Assembly: GCA_943370295.1 (NCBI GenBank)
Contig: CALRQL020000002.1
Span: 248,001 to 312,000 of the forward strand
Length of the DNA: 64,000 nucleotides
Source: SB11 sp943370295
GTDB taxonomy: Bacteria > Bacteroidota > Bacteroidia > UBA8524
Direction of reading: 5' to 3'
Part shown: in pieces, positions 9,655-17,900 of the stretch
Layout of the letters: each line of letters begins with the position of its first letter
Position numbering within the stretch: the first letter of the stretch is position 1
Program-made: the position numbers and the translations under genes
The notes under the pieces: generated by a model
Databases searched by the model: none
What the model was told of the DNA's origin: nothing
What the model saw: only the letters and a program-made list of their open reading frames with translations

Positions 9655-9836
9655 CTCAGTGTAATTAAGTACAACTTAATTTGCTTACAATGCTTTATTT
9701 TCACGCCGGATTTTAATTTCTTTGCGTCCGACTTGAAGCTGTAAGTTAATAAAATCTAATAAAAAATAGGTAGAAATTTTACTCGAATAGGGGTCTATTT
9801 TTTTAAAACAAGCAAAGTTAAGAAAAAATTAATTGA

Positions 9837-10919
9837 ATGGCTAACGAATATTATGTGGTGATAATGGCGGGTGGAATAGGCAGCAGGTTTTGGCCATTGA
9901 GCAAAACCTCACACCCCAAGCAGTTTCTGGATATTTTGGGGACAGGAAAATCACTGATTACCCAAACTTTTGAGCGCTTTAACAAACTGGTGCCCGCTGA
10001 GCGTATTTTTGTGGTAACCAACCAAATGTATATAGATTTGGTGAAGGAGCACTTGCCCCAATTGCCTCATAACAACATATTGGGCGAACCATCGGCAAAA
10101 AACACGGCTCCTTGTATTGCTTACGCAACGTACAAAATACGTAAGATTAACCCTAATGCCTGCTGTGTGGTAGCTCCGAGCGACCACCTTATTTTGAACG
10201 AACAGCAGTTTTTGGATGACATTACTACTGCGTTGGAGTTCTCAGCAAATAACGATGCGTTGGTGTCGTTAGGGATAAAACCCACACGCCCTGATACCGG
10301 TTACGGTTACATACAGTTTTTGGAGGGTGGCAATGAGAATGATGTGCACAAGGTGAAAACCTTTACTGAAAAACCCAACTATGAACTGGCGCAGAAATTT
10401 GTTGAAAGCGGCGAATTTTTGTGGAATGCAGGGATATTTATATGGTCGATAGGTGCGATAGTTAACTCGTTTGATAAGTTCTTACCTGAGTTGAGCGCCA
10501 ATTTTGAGAGCATTGAAGCTGAATTGAACACGCCAGCCGAAACGGATGCAATAGTGAGGGTGTACCCGCTTAGTAACAGTATTTCTATTGATTATGGGGT
10601 ATTGGAGAAGGCCGATAATGTGTATGTGATACCTTGTGATTTTGGGTGGAGCGATTTAGGCACATGGTCGTCGTTGTTTGAAGTACACGATAAGGATGAA
10701 AACGGTAATGCGGTAAACGCTACTGCTGTTGAGTTGTATGATACCCGCAATTGCATGATTGATGTACCCAAAGGTAAGTTGATAGTAATTAATGGGTTAG
10801 AAGACAAAATTATAGTGGATACGGATAAGGTATTGTTGATTTGTGATAAAAACCGCGAGCAAGAGGTGAAGCAGATTGTGACCAACATTAAACTGAAATT
10901 AGGCGATAAGTACCTATAA
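9837..10919 (+). CDS. manC: Mannose-1-phosphate guanylyltransferase
   Basis: Makes GDP-mannose from mannose 1-phosphate and GTP for polysaccharide and glycan synthesis. 360 residues: nucleotidyltransferase signature AGGIGSRFWPLSKTSHPKQF at 11-30, then VVAPSDHLI and FTEKPNYELA. It lacks the C-terminal isomerase (cupin) domain of bifunctional ManC, so it is the short single-function form. It ends in a strong hairpin shared with the convergent enoyl-CoA hydratase gene. Confidence 0.93.
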   Translation: MANEYYVVIMAGGIGSRFWPLSKTSHPKQFLDILGTGKSLITQTFERFNKLVPAERIFVVTNQMYIDLVKEHLPQLPHNNILGEPSAKNTAPCIAYATYKIRKINPNACCVVAPSDHLILNEQQFLDDITTALEFSANNDALVSLGIKPTRPDTGYGYIQFLEGGNENDVHKVKTFTEKPNYELAQKFVESGEFLWNAGIFIWSIGAIVNSFDKFLPELSANFESIEAELNTPAETDAIVRVYPLSNSISIDYGVLEKADNVYVIPCDFGWSDLGTWSSLFEVHDKDENGNAVNATAVELYDTRNCMIDVPKGKLIVINGLEDKIIVDTDKVLLICDKNREQEVKQIVTNIKLKLGDKYL

Positions 10920-10940
10920 TCCATAGGGGTATAGCAAAAG

Positions 10941-10977
10941 AAAACGGTCAGATTGATTATCAATCTGACCGTTTTTA
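10941..10977. terminator. Bidirectional rho-independent terminator
   Basis: A 15-base stem, AAAACGGTCAGATTG with CAATCTGACCGTTTT, around loop ATTAT. It has A-runs on the left and T-runs on the right, so it can stop both convergent genes (manC and the enoyl-CoA hydratase). Confidence 0.9.
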
Positions 10978-10995
10978 TTTAGGCGGATACAACTA

Positions 10996-11775
10996 TTATT
11001 CGCCGGTAAAGGTGGCTTTGCGCTTGTTTAAAAACGCATCTACACCTTCTTTAAAGTCTTTAGTACCGAAGAAGTTACCAAAATCAGTGATTTCATTGGC
11101 AAACCCGTCCTCTTTCTTATCCAAATTAGCATTTACCAAGCGTATTACGCTTTCAATAGCCAATGGGGCTTTGGTTTTAATCTTATCAATAATCTCGTTA
11201 CACTTAATAATCAATTCGGCTTGTTCTACCACGTGGTTCACCAATCCCAATGATTTAGCTTCGTGAGCATTAATGGCATCGCCTGTGGTAAGCAATTCAA
11301 TCGCTTTGCCCTTGCCTATTAATTGTACCAAACGTTGTGTACCCGCATAGCCCGGTACCAAACCCAAATTTACTTCAGGTTGGCCAAAACGGGCATTGTC
11401 ACTGGCCACACGCATGTGGCAGGCCATTGCCAACTCGCAACCACCGCCCAATGCAAAACCGTTTACGGCAGCAATTACGGTTTTTTTTGATTGCTCAATG
11501 GTGTTCATCACCGCATGACCGGCAGCACTCATTTCAGTTCCTTGTGCAATGGTAAAATTGGCAAACTCAGCAATATCAGCACCGGCAGCAAAAGCCTTAG
11601 TACCGGCACCGGTAAGTATTATACCATACACTTCTTTATCCTCTTGTATGGATAGAACGGCCTCGCGAATTTCTTGCAAGGTTTTCACGTTCAGTGCGTT
11701 TAGCTTGGTTTCGCGGTTAATGGTAATGGTAAAAACACCATTGTTTTTTTGGGCAATTATATTCTCGTAGCTCAT
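10996..11775 (-). CDS. Enoyl-CoA hydratase/isomerase (crotonase family)
   Basis: 259 residues, full crotonase domain. Oxyanion-hole motifs AFAAGADIAEF (61-71) and ALGGGCELAMACH (108-120). The two acidic catalytic residues of true hydratases are present: E114 in GGGCELA and E134 in FGQPEVNLG. This supports hydration of trans-2-enoyl-CoA in fatty-acid or short-chain acyl-CoA metabolism. The exact substrate cannot be read from sequence. Monocistronic, with a TATTTTCG promoter box at 11800-11807. Confidence 0.9.
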   Translation of the reverse strand: MSYENIIAQKNNGVFTITINRETKLNALNVKTLQEIREAVLSIQEDKEVYGIILTGAGTKAFAAGADIAEFANFTIAQGTEMSAAGHAVMNTIEQSKKTVIAAVNGFALGGGCELAMACHMRVASDNARFGQPEVNLGLVPGYAGTQRLVQLIGKGKAIELLTTGDAINAHEAKSLGLVNHVVEQAELIIKCNEIIDKIKTKAPLAIESVIRLVNANLDKKEDGFANEITDFGNFFGTKDFKEGVDAFLNKRKATFTGE

Positions 11776-11799
11776 ATACTTTCAATATTCTGTTGGTGG

Positions 11800-11807
11800 C
11801 GAAAATA
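11800..11807 (-). promoter_or_regulatory. -7 promoter box for the enoyl-CoA hydratase
   Basis: TATTTTCG on the minus strand, about 25 bases before the ATG, fits the TAnnTTYG boxes seen elsewhere in this window. Confidence 0.45.
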
Positions 11808-11884
11808 GCCATTATTTTTATTAGGCCAAGAAAGTGTGTGAATTATGCAGAAAAGTTAACAAGAGTAGCCTGTTGAGAGTGTTA

Positions 11885-12817
11885 TCAGGCGTAGTTTCTA
11901 AAGCTGTCTTTATATTGCTTGGGGGTAGTGCCTTCGTATTGTTTGAAGCAACGGATAAAGTGGTTTAAGTTGTTAAAGCCTACCAGAAAACACACTTGCG
12001 TCACTTGGTATTTAGGACTTTTCAGCAACTCTTTAGATAGCTTTATGCGTTGCTCTAAAATATATTCGGCAGGAGTTTGCCCAAAGTTCTCTTTGAATTT
12101 GCGGAAAAAATTAGCCCTGCTCATACAGGCCTGCTCGCTCAGCAAATCCATATCTATTTTTCCGGTAAGGTTTTCTTTAATGTATTGTACCACATGCGCA
12201 AAGCGATGTCGGCTGGCCATCTGTACATAATTCATTTCAAACAACTGGCGGGCCTGTGTTTGCATCAATCGCACCAAAAGCTCGCGCAGGGTTAAGCCGG
12301 CAAGCACATCTTTTTCTTTGGTGTGTTCGTTCACGCTGATGCGTATCATGCGCTGTATGCTGTCGCTTAAATCATTATTGTTTATCAGGTGAAACCTGTC
12401 GGCATCCACGTGCCAGTAGTCATCACGTTCCACTTTAGGAAAACGGTCGTTCAGTAAATTAAGAGTATCAAATATCTGTTCGTGATTAATAGCAAGGGCA
12501 ATACATTGGGTAGGTTGCATGGTATTAGCTTCGGGAAAATCAATACGCATTACCTCGTTAGGGGGCACAATCACCGATTCGCCGGGCAGGTAATCAAAAG
12601 CAGGTTTATCAAACAAACGCATCACTTTTTTACCTTTCAGCATACTGGTAAGTACCATATCGCCAAATACCAACTTCACATCTTTTGCTTCCCGGTGAGT
12701 TTCAAACACATTCAGCTCACATTTATCCAGCGTAAATGCCGAGCGGTTTTCAACCAACGTGTACAGCGATTTTTCAGTGTGTAACGGTATGTTTTCAGCT
12801 ATCTGTACTCTTTTCAT
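11885..12817 (-). CDS. AraC-family transcriptional regulator
   Basis: 310 residues: a non-conserved N-terminal sensor half (about 1-200), then a C-terminal AraC DNA-binding domain with two helix-turn-helix units (MDLLSEQACMSRANFFRKFKE, split, then TQVCFLVGFNNLNHFIRCFKQYEGTTPKQYK). It is transcribed divergently from the aldehyde dehydrogenase/DUF779 pair across a 133-base gap. The same arrangement is frequent for this dehydrogenase type, so it probably controls that operon. The inducer is unknown. Confidence 0.9.
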   Translation of the reverse strand: MKRVQIAENIPLHTEKSLYTLVENRSAFTLDKCELNVFETHREAKDVKLVFGDMVLTSMLKGKKVMRLFDKPAFDYLPGESVIVPPNEVMRIDFPEANTMQPTQCIALAINHEQIFDTLNLLNDRFPKVERDDYWHVDADRFHLINNNDLSDSIQRMIRISVNEHTKEKDVLAGLTLRELLVRLMQTQARQLFEMNYVQMASRHRFAHVVQYIKENLTGKIDMDLLSEQACMSRANFFRKFKENFGQTPAEYILEQRIKLSKELLKSPKYQVTQVCFLVGFNNLNHFIRCFKQYEGTTPKQYKDSFRNYA

Positions 12818-12950
12818 ACAACTAATTTAACGAATATATTTTTATAAACAGCACGCCTTATACGGGCAGCGTATTGATTGATACTCACAGCATAGTTTTT
12901 TGTTACAGGGTGTACAACCTTTGAGTTTAAATAAACCAAATAACATTTTT

Positions 12951-14480
12951 ATGGAGACATTAGAGCTTACTCAACAAGACGAAAAACTTGCTTTTCCGGC
13001 ATTCAAAGAAAAGTACAATCATTTTATCGGAGGTCAGTGGGTAGTACCCGCCGGCGGTGAATATTTTGATAATGTATCGCCCATCAATGGCAAGGTGTTT
13101 ACCCAAGCAGCACGCGGTAATAAAGAAGATATAAATAAGGCATTGGATGCAGCACATTTTGCTTTTGCAACATGGAGCAAAACATCGGCAGCAGAACGCG
13201 CAAGAGTATTACTTGCCATTGCTGACGTGATGGAGAAAAACCTTGAGCTTTTGGCAAGGGTTGAAACTGTAGATAACGGCAAAGCGTTGCGCGAAACCCG
13301 TGCGGCTGATATTCCCTTGTGTATCGATCACTTCCGCTACTTTGCAGGTGTAATAAGGGCAGATGAGAGCACCATGTCAGAACATGATGAAAACACTATC
13401 AGTATCAACTTGCAAGAGCCTTTGGGTGTAGTTGGGCAAATTATCCCTTGGAACTTTCCCTTATTGATGGCATCGTGGAAAATAGCTCCGGCGTTGGCTG
13501 CGGGTTGTACTACTGTGGTGAAACCTGCTGAACAAACCCCCACCGGCATTATGGTGCTGATGGAACTGATTAAAGATATTGTGCCTCCCGGTGTTATTAA
13601 TGTTGTTACCGGCTTTGGCCCTGAGGCCGGCAAACCTTTGGCAACATCGGACAGGGTAGCTAAAGTTGCCTTTACAGGCGAAACAACCACCGGACGTTTG
13701 ATAATGCAGTATGCCAGTGAAAACCTGATACCAGTTACCATGGAGTTGGGCGGAAAATCACCTAACATTTTTATGCCCAGCATTGCCGATGCTGATGATG
13801 AGTTTTTTGATAAGTGTGTAGAAGGTGCAGTAATGTTTGCCCTTAACCAAGGCGAGGTATGTACCTGCCCATCAAGGATTTTGGTACACGAATCTATTTA
13901 CGATAAGTTTATGGAACGAGTGGTTGCCCGTACAAAGGCTATTAAAATGGGTAATCCGTTGGACGGCGAAACAATGATGGGTGCGCAAGCATCAAACGAC
14001 CAATACGAAAAAATACTTTCGTACATGGATATTGGTCGCCAAGAAGGAGCAGAGGTGCTGTGTGGCGGTACTGCCGCTAACTTGGGCGACGGCTTAAACG
14101 AAGGGTACTACATACAACCTACTATTTTGAAAGGCCACAATAAAATGCGAGTGTTTCAAGAAGAGATCTTTGGCCCCGTAACCTGTGTAACTACTTTTAA
14201 AACAGCTGAAGAGGCGATTGAAATTGCCAACGATACTTTGTACGGCTTAGGTGCCGGTTTGTGGACCCGTGATGCACACGAAATTTACCAAATGCCCCGT
14301 GCTATAGAAGCAGGCCGTGTATGGGTGAATTGCTACCATGCGTACCCTGCACATGCACCGTTTGGCGGGTATAAAAAATCAGGGTTTGGGCGTGAGACGC
14401 ATAAAATGATGCTGAACCACTACCGCCAAACTAAAAACATGCTGATATCATACGATAAAAAGAAACTTGGTTTCTTTTAA
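12951..14480 (+). CDS. Aldehyde dehydrogenase (AldB/ExaC type)
   Basis: NAD(P)-dependent oxidation of an aldehyde to its acid. 509 residues from the ATG at 12951; the frame is open further up to a TTG at 12900, but METLELTQQDEKL is the plausible start. Motifs: IPWNFPLLMASWKIAPAL, the Glu motif MELGGKSPN, and the catalytic Cys motif NQGEVCTCPSR, which is characteristic of the AldB/ExaC acetaldehyde dehydrogenase group. The C-terminal MLNHYRQTKNMLISYDKKKLGFF end is also typical. Followed after 76 bases by a DUF779 gene, its usual partner. The divergent AraC gene is the likely regulator. Confidence 0.93.
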   Translation: METLELTQQDEKLAFPAFKEKYNHFIGGQWVVPAGGEYFDNVSPINGKVFTQAARGNKEDINKALDAAHFAFATWSKTSAAERARVLLAIADVMEKNLELLARVETVDNGKALRETRAADIPLCIDHFRYFAGVIRADESTMSEHDENTISINLQEPLGVVGQIIPWNFPLLMASWKIAPALAAGCTTVVKPAEQTPTGIMVLMELIKDIVPPGVINVVTGFGPEAGKPLATSDRVAKVAFTGETTTGRLIMQYASENLIPVTMELGGKSPNIFMPSIADADDEFFDKCVEGAVMFALNQGEVCTCPSRILVHESIYDKFMERVVARTKAIKMGNPLDGETMMGAQASNDQYEKILSYMDIGRQEGAEVLCGGTAANLGDGLNEGYYIQPTILKGHNKMRVFQEEIFGPVTCVTTFKTAEEAIEIANDTLYGLGAGLWTRDAHEIYQMPRAIEAGRVWVNCYHAYPAHAPFGGYKKSGFGRETHKMMLNHYRQTKNMLISYDKKKLGFF

Positions 14481-14556
14481 TCTCCCCTTTTTGCGGTTTA
14501 TAGAAAAGGGTGTTGCCTTTGGGCAATGACCTTTTATTTTTAAAGAGTGTTTAAAT

Positions 14557-14916
14557 ATGATACAAAAAGTAACCAGTACGCCCCAAGCTGACGAAGTAAT
14601 AACAAGGCTTAAGAAGTTACACGGCTCGTTGATGTTTCATCAAAGCGGTGGTTGCTGTGATGGTTCGCAACCGATGTGTTTTGAGAAGGGAGAGTTTAAA
14701 ACAGGTGAAAGTGATGTGTTGTTGGGAGAAGTGCAAGACTGTGAGTTTTACATGAGTCGCGACCAATACGAATACTGGAAACATACTCAGCTAACCCTTG
14801 ATGTTGTAAAAGGCAGGGGAAGCAGTTTTTCACTTGAAATACCCTTAGGGTTGCGGTTTATTATCCGCTCACGATTGTTTACCGAAGAAGAGCAAAAGCA
14901 ATTGGGTTTACTATGA
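14557..14916 (+). CDS. DUF779 protein linked to aldehyde dehydrogenase
   Basis: 119 residues that match DUF779 throughout: LMFHQSGGCCDGSQPMC, then DVLLGEVQDCEFYMS and QYEYWKHTQLTLDVVKGRG. The conserved cysteine cluster (CCDGSQPMC and the later Cys) suggests metal binding or redox chemistry, but no function has been established that I know of. It follows the aldehyde dehydrogenase in the same orientation and ends in a strong terminator, so the two form an operon. Confidence 0.88.
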   Translation: MIQKVTSTPQADEVITRLKKLHGSLMFHQSGGCCDGSQPMCFEKGEFKTGESDVLLGEVQDCEFYMSRDQYEYWKHTQLTLDVVKGRGSSFSLEIPLGLRFIIRSRLFTEEEQKQLGLL

Positions 14917-14921
14917 AAAGT

Positions 14922-14951
14922 AAAAGCCCGCTTAAGCCGGCGGGCTTTTTA
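14922..14951. terminator. Terminator after the aldehyde dehydrogenase operon
   Basis: AAAAGCCCGC pairs with GCGGGCTTTT around an 8-base loop, followed by T residues. Flanking A/T runs suit both the DUF779 gene and the convergent DoxX gene. Confidence 0.88.
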
Positions 14952-14973
14952 TGTGTGTAGAAGGTAAAGCAGG

Positions 14974-15423
14974 TTATTTTAAGGCAGCAACAATAAGGTT
15001 ATCTATTGAAAACTTGCCGCTTCCGTTCATCATTAGTGCTAAGCTTGCCCCAATACCCAGCAAAAAGTACTCTAATCCTTCCCCGGCTTGGTTTCCCATC
15101 CAATTCATAAAAAAACCAAAATTAAGGTGCGAAGTCAGCATAATGCCAACAAACAGGATGGCGATAACTGCCGCCAAAATTTTACTGCCAACGCCCAATA
15201 CCAAAGCAATGGGGGCAAAAAACTCAATCAGTATTACCAGCAGACCGATGATGTATGGCAATTTTACGGTTTGAGTAAAATACTGCATGGTTCCGTCGAA
15301 GCCAAACCCGCCAAACCATCCCAATAGTTTTTGTGCACCGTGCGGAAATAATACCACGGCAATAGTAACCCTTAGTAAAAGACCTGCCCAGTTGTTTTGT
15401 GAGCTGAAAAATTGTTCCATCAT
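14974..15423 (-). CDS. DoxX-family membrane protein
   Basis: 149 residues with four predicted membrane helices: LLLRVTIAVVLFPHGAQKLLG, PYIIGLLVILIEFFAPIALVLG (split by my reading into helix 2), ILAAVIAILFVGIMLTSHL and the C-terminal GASLALMM segment. The HGAQKLLGWFGG motif near the N-terminus is typical of DoxX/DoxD proteins. Roles proposed for the family include quinone-linked oxidation and redox stress; nothing here narrows it. Convergent with the DUF779 gene. Confidence 0.85.
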   Translation of the reverse strand: MMEQFFSSQNNWAGLLLRVTIAVVLFPHGAQKLLGWFGGFGFDGTMQYFTQTVKLPYIIGLLVILIEFFAPIALVLGVGSKILAAVIAILFVGIMLTSHLNFGFFMNWMGNQAGEGLEYFLLGIGASLALMMNGSGKFSIDNLIVAALK

Positions 15424-15590
15424 AATTTTAAATCGTTTGTTATTTGTTGGAACAAAGGTCGGGATGCCTTTAGCAGCAAGGCATTGAACTATTTTAAGAA
15501 ATTATCTTAAAGTAGTTTAAGGAAAATAGGGTTACCTTAAGAGTACTCTTCCCATTCATGAAAAATTCTATTGCTAAAGAGTGTTCTTTA

Positions 15591-15896
15591 GCCACAAAGC
15601 CACTAAGTTAGTAAGGAAGAAGTGTTTTGCGCCTTCGTACCTTTGCGGCATGCAAGTATGTTTTACGCCTGCAAATCGGGTTTGTCTATGTTGCCTAAGT
15701 GTATAAACTTAATGCCTGTTTCATTGCAAAGGATTTTTCTTTGGCCACAAAGCCACTAAGTTAGGAAGGAAGAAGTGTTTTGCGTCTTCGAGCCTTTGCG
15801 GCATACAAGTATATTTTATGCCTGCAAATCGGGTTTGCCAATTTTGCCTAAGTGGGTAAACTTAAAACCGGTTTCGTATTTCAAACCGTAGCCCAT
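15591..15896. repeat. 153-bp tandem duplication copying the end of the DUF4260 gene
   Basis: Two units of 153 bases, 15591-15743 and 15744-15896. GCCACAAAGCCACTAAGTTA recurs 153 bases apart, and so does GCAAATCGGGTTTG (15671 and 15824). Each unit holds one copy of the GCCACAAAG...CTTTGCGGC dispersed repeat and the last codons of the DUF4260 gene. The unit farther from the gene has drifted. This accounts for most of the 392-base gap 15424-15815. Confidence 0.88.
15663..15722 (-). pseudogene. Vestigial second C-terminus of the DUF4260 gene
   Basis: Reading the minus strand gives ETGIKFIHLGNIDKPDLQA and a stop, against ETGFKFTHLGKIGKPDLQA in the intact gene: four substitutions in 19 residues. 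It lies downstream of the real stop with no start codon of its own. It is a by-product of the 153-bp duplication. Confidence 0.8.
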
Positions 15897-16181
15897 CATT
15901 CTGTCCATTGCGGCATGGCTAAACAATATTACTCCGGTAAGTGCAGTAACATCGCTTTTCAGGTAAAAACCCACTACTGCTATGGCAATAGCCATACCTT
16001 TGTGGTGAAACAGATTGTACATAGCAGCCCCCACTTTATTGTTTACTGTATAACCCAGCATACCAATATCAGGGGTAAAGATAAGAGCAGCAAATACCCA
16101 CCAAGCATAGGGTAGTTGAGAGAATACAATAATGCCCAATGCAAATTGAGCGGCTTCTTCTAATTGTAGTGTGGTTTTCAT
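15816..16181 (-). CDS. DUF4260 membrane protein
   Basis: 121 residues with three or four hydrophobic helices. The family signature is clear: IFTPDIGMLGYTVNNKVGAAMYNLFHHK in the middle and ILFSHAAMDRMMGYGLKYETGFKFTHLG near the end (each given in part). No function is known for the family. Its last 27 codons lie inside a 153-bp tandem duplication. The gene is divergent from nothing close and appears monocistronic. Confidence 0.85.
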   Translation of the reverse strand: MKTTLQLEEAAQFALGIIVFSQLPYAWWVFAALIFTPDIGMLGYTVNNKVGAAMYNLFHHKGMAIAIAVVGFYLKSDVTALTGVILFSHAAMDRMMGYGLKYETGFKFTHLGKIGKPDLQA

Positions 16182-16226
16182 ACTACAAACCTACGCCGAT
16201 AGGGTGGGGCAGCCGCTTGACAAAAA

Positions 16227-16802
16227 TCAAGAAATGCGGGTGGTTTGTTTTTTACGTAAACGACTCAGAGTTTCGGGTTTCATGCCCAACATACTTGCCA
16301 AGTGTTGCAAAGGGGCACGGGCGGCCAGTTCAGGACGTTCAATCAGTAGTTTTTCGTAGCGTTCTTCAGCCGTTTGGTGCAGTTGCGAAAACATTCGTTC
16401 CTCTAATCCCAAGTAACTAAAAATCAATAACTGACTTTCAAAAATGCGCCACTGGGTGTATTTTTTCAGCAATTCGCGGTGGTCGTCGCAATCCAGTACT
16501 AAAAGTTCACAATCAGTAATGGCTTGTAAATTCCATCGGCTTGGTGTTTTAAAACTAAAGCTGCTGAGTGAGGTATCAAAATATCCTTCTTCGCTAATCC
16601 AGTGGGTAATTTCTTCTCCATCAACCTCATACCAAGTGCGCAACAAACCATCTTTTACCCAACCCACTTGTGTGCTTACTTGTCCGGCTTTTACCCAAAA
16701 GGCACCTTTAGGCAAGTGTAATGGTTTAAAGTACGAGGCAATGTCTTGCAAGCTCTCTTCATCAAGGGCTATAAAACGGCGTATGGCTTGTTGCAGTTCC
16801 AT
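16227..16802 (-). CDS. Crp/Fnr-family regulator (second of a tandem pair)
   Basis: 191 residues: N-terminal cyclic-nucleotide-binding-like beta barrel (KPLHLPKGAFWVKAGQVSTQVGWVKDG), dimer helix, and a C-terminal region LQHLASMLGMKPETLSRLRKKQ that reads as the recognition helix-turn-helix. The canonical cAMP-binding RxxS/T phosphate cassette is not evident, so the ligand may differ. Its start lies 1 base after the stop of the preceding Crp-like gene, so they are cotranscribed. The two proteins are diverged paralogues. Confidence 0.88.
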   Translation of the reverse strand: MELQQAIRRFIALDEESLQDIASYFKPLHLPKGAFWVKAGQVSTQVGWVKDGLLRTWYEVDGEEITHWISEEGYFDTSLSSFSFKTPSRWNLQAITDCELLVLDCDDHRELLKKYTQWRIFESQLLIFSYLGLEERMFSQLHQTAEERYEKLLIERPELAARAPLQHLASMLGMKPETLSRLRKKQTTRIS

Positions 16803-16803
16803 T

Positions 16804-17382
16804 TTATCCTTCGCTCAATTGTTTTCGTATCTGGCTCAAAAATTCAGGGGTGATACCCAAGTAGGCCGCTATTTGGTGTTGGGGCAGGCGTTGCTCCAAT
16901 TTAGGGTATTTTTCAATAAAGTACAGGTAACGTTCTTTAGCCGTTTTACTGATGTTGAACAAAATCCGCTGTTGCTGGGCTATGTATGCGTTTTGCATCA
17001 TTATTCTGAAAAACCGCTCCAACTTAGGTATTTTAAGGTACAAGGCTTCAAGTGCTGAACGTTCTATTTGCAACACTTCGGAATCTTCCAGTGCGTCAAT
17101 ATTCAGTTTAGAGGGCGTTTGGGTTAAAAAGCTCAATAAGTCCGATGTCCACCAGTCTTCAACAGCAAACATGATAATATGTTCCGTGCCTGCATCGTCG
17201 ATATAATAAGCCCTTAAACAACCGCTTACCACAAAGTTTTCGTGACGGCAAACATCACCGGCTTGCAGCACGTATTGCCGTTTTCTGTACTTACGTACGG
17301 TTACGGCTTGCCACAGCAATTCTTTTTCTTCATCGGTAAGCTGTATATGTCGGCTAAGACCTGCTTCGAGCAGTGGGTGCAT
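16804..17382 (-). CDS. Crp/Fnr-family regulator (first of a tandem pair)
   Basis: 192 residues with the same architecture as its neighbour: sensor barrel with VRKYRKRQYVLQAGDVCRHENFVVSG, then helix-turn-helix HQIAAYLGITPEFLSQIRKQLSEG. Lies 17 bases after the redoxin gene and 1 base before the second regulator on the same strand, which makes it part of a putative four-gene operon behind the T9SS surface protein. Again no clear cAMP cassette. Related to the third copy at 61140-61718. Confidence 0.88.
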   Translation of the reverse strand: MHPLLEAGLSRHIQLTDEEKELLWQAVTVRKYRKRQYVLQAGDVCRHENFVVSGCLRAYYIDDAGTEHIIMFAVEDWWTSDLLSFLTQTPSKLNIDALEDSEVLQIERSALEALYLKIPKLERFFRIMMQNAYIAQQQRILFNISKTAKERYLYFIEKYPKLEQRLPQHQIAAYLGITPEFLSQIRKQLSEG

Positions 17383-17399
17383 AATTGCAAAGGAAACTA

Positions 17400-17900
17400 T
17401 TAATACTCACTATCAATGTAACAGCCTACAGCGGTAGTTTCCGTTACGGGAATGGTTTTGCCAGCCAGCAGGGCATCCAGCGCGTTTTTTAGGTCAGGCA
17501 CTACGGGAGTAGTTTTGCGTTTGCCCAATGTAGCGTACTTATCATCAATACGGCCTTTGTAGTGCACTATTCCTGTGGTTTCATCCACCACAAACACTTG
17601 CGGAGTTATCGTAGCTCCAAAACGGTTCATGTATTGGCGGCCAATATCTTTTCGTAGTTCAAAAGTAAGTTGGTATTCACGGCGGAAACTATCAATAGTA
17701 GCCGAGTCAGAATCAGGATTAGGGAACAAGCCAACTACCGCAACTCCTTTGCCTGCATACTCAGCGCTAAGGGTATTTAAAGTAAGGGTGTGGTATTGGC
17801 AAATGGGGCAACTTTCACCCAAAAACACATATACAGTGTATTGAGCTTTTGCCGCCGCAAAAGCAAACACCATCAATACAAGGGTTAATAATCGCCTCAT
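17400..17900 (-). CDS. Exported redoxin (thioredoxin-fold) protein
   Basis: 166 residues with a signal peptide (about 1-19, ending AAAKAQ) and a thioredoxin-like redoxin domain. The redox motif is GESCPICQY with C31 and C34 at the expected helix start; ITPQVFVVDETTGIVHYKGRIDD is the cis-Pro strand region. The C-terminal TTAVGCYIDSEY resembles the conserved tail of SCO/redoxin-type proteins in Bacteroidota. Probably periplasmic. Its start codon overlaps the stop of the surface-protein gene (TAATG), which indicates translational coupling. Confidence 0.85.
   Translation of the reverse strand: MRRLLTLVLMVFAFAAAKAQYTVYVFLGESCPICQYHTLTLNTLSAEYAGKGVAVVGLFPNPDSDSATIDSFRREYQLTFELRKDIGRQYMNRFGATITPQVFVVDETTGIVHYKGRIDDKYATLGKRKTTPVVPDLKNALDALLAGKTIPVTETTAVGCYIDSEY

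Noticed and set aside
12900..12950. Upstream TTG start of the aldehyde dehydrogenase
   Set aside because: Adds 17 unrelated residues; ATG 12951 gives a typical N-terminus.
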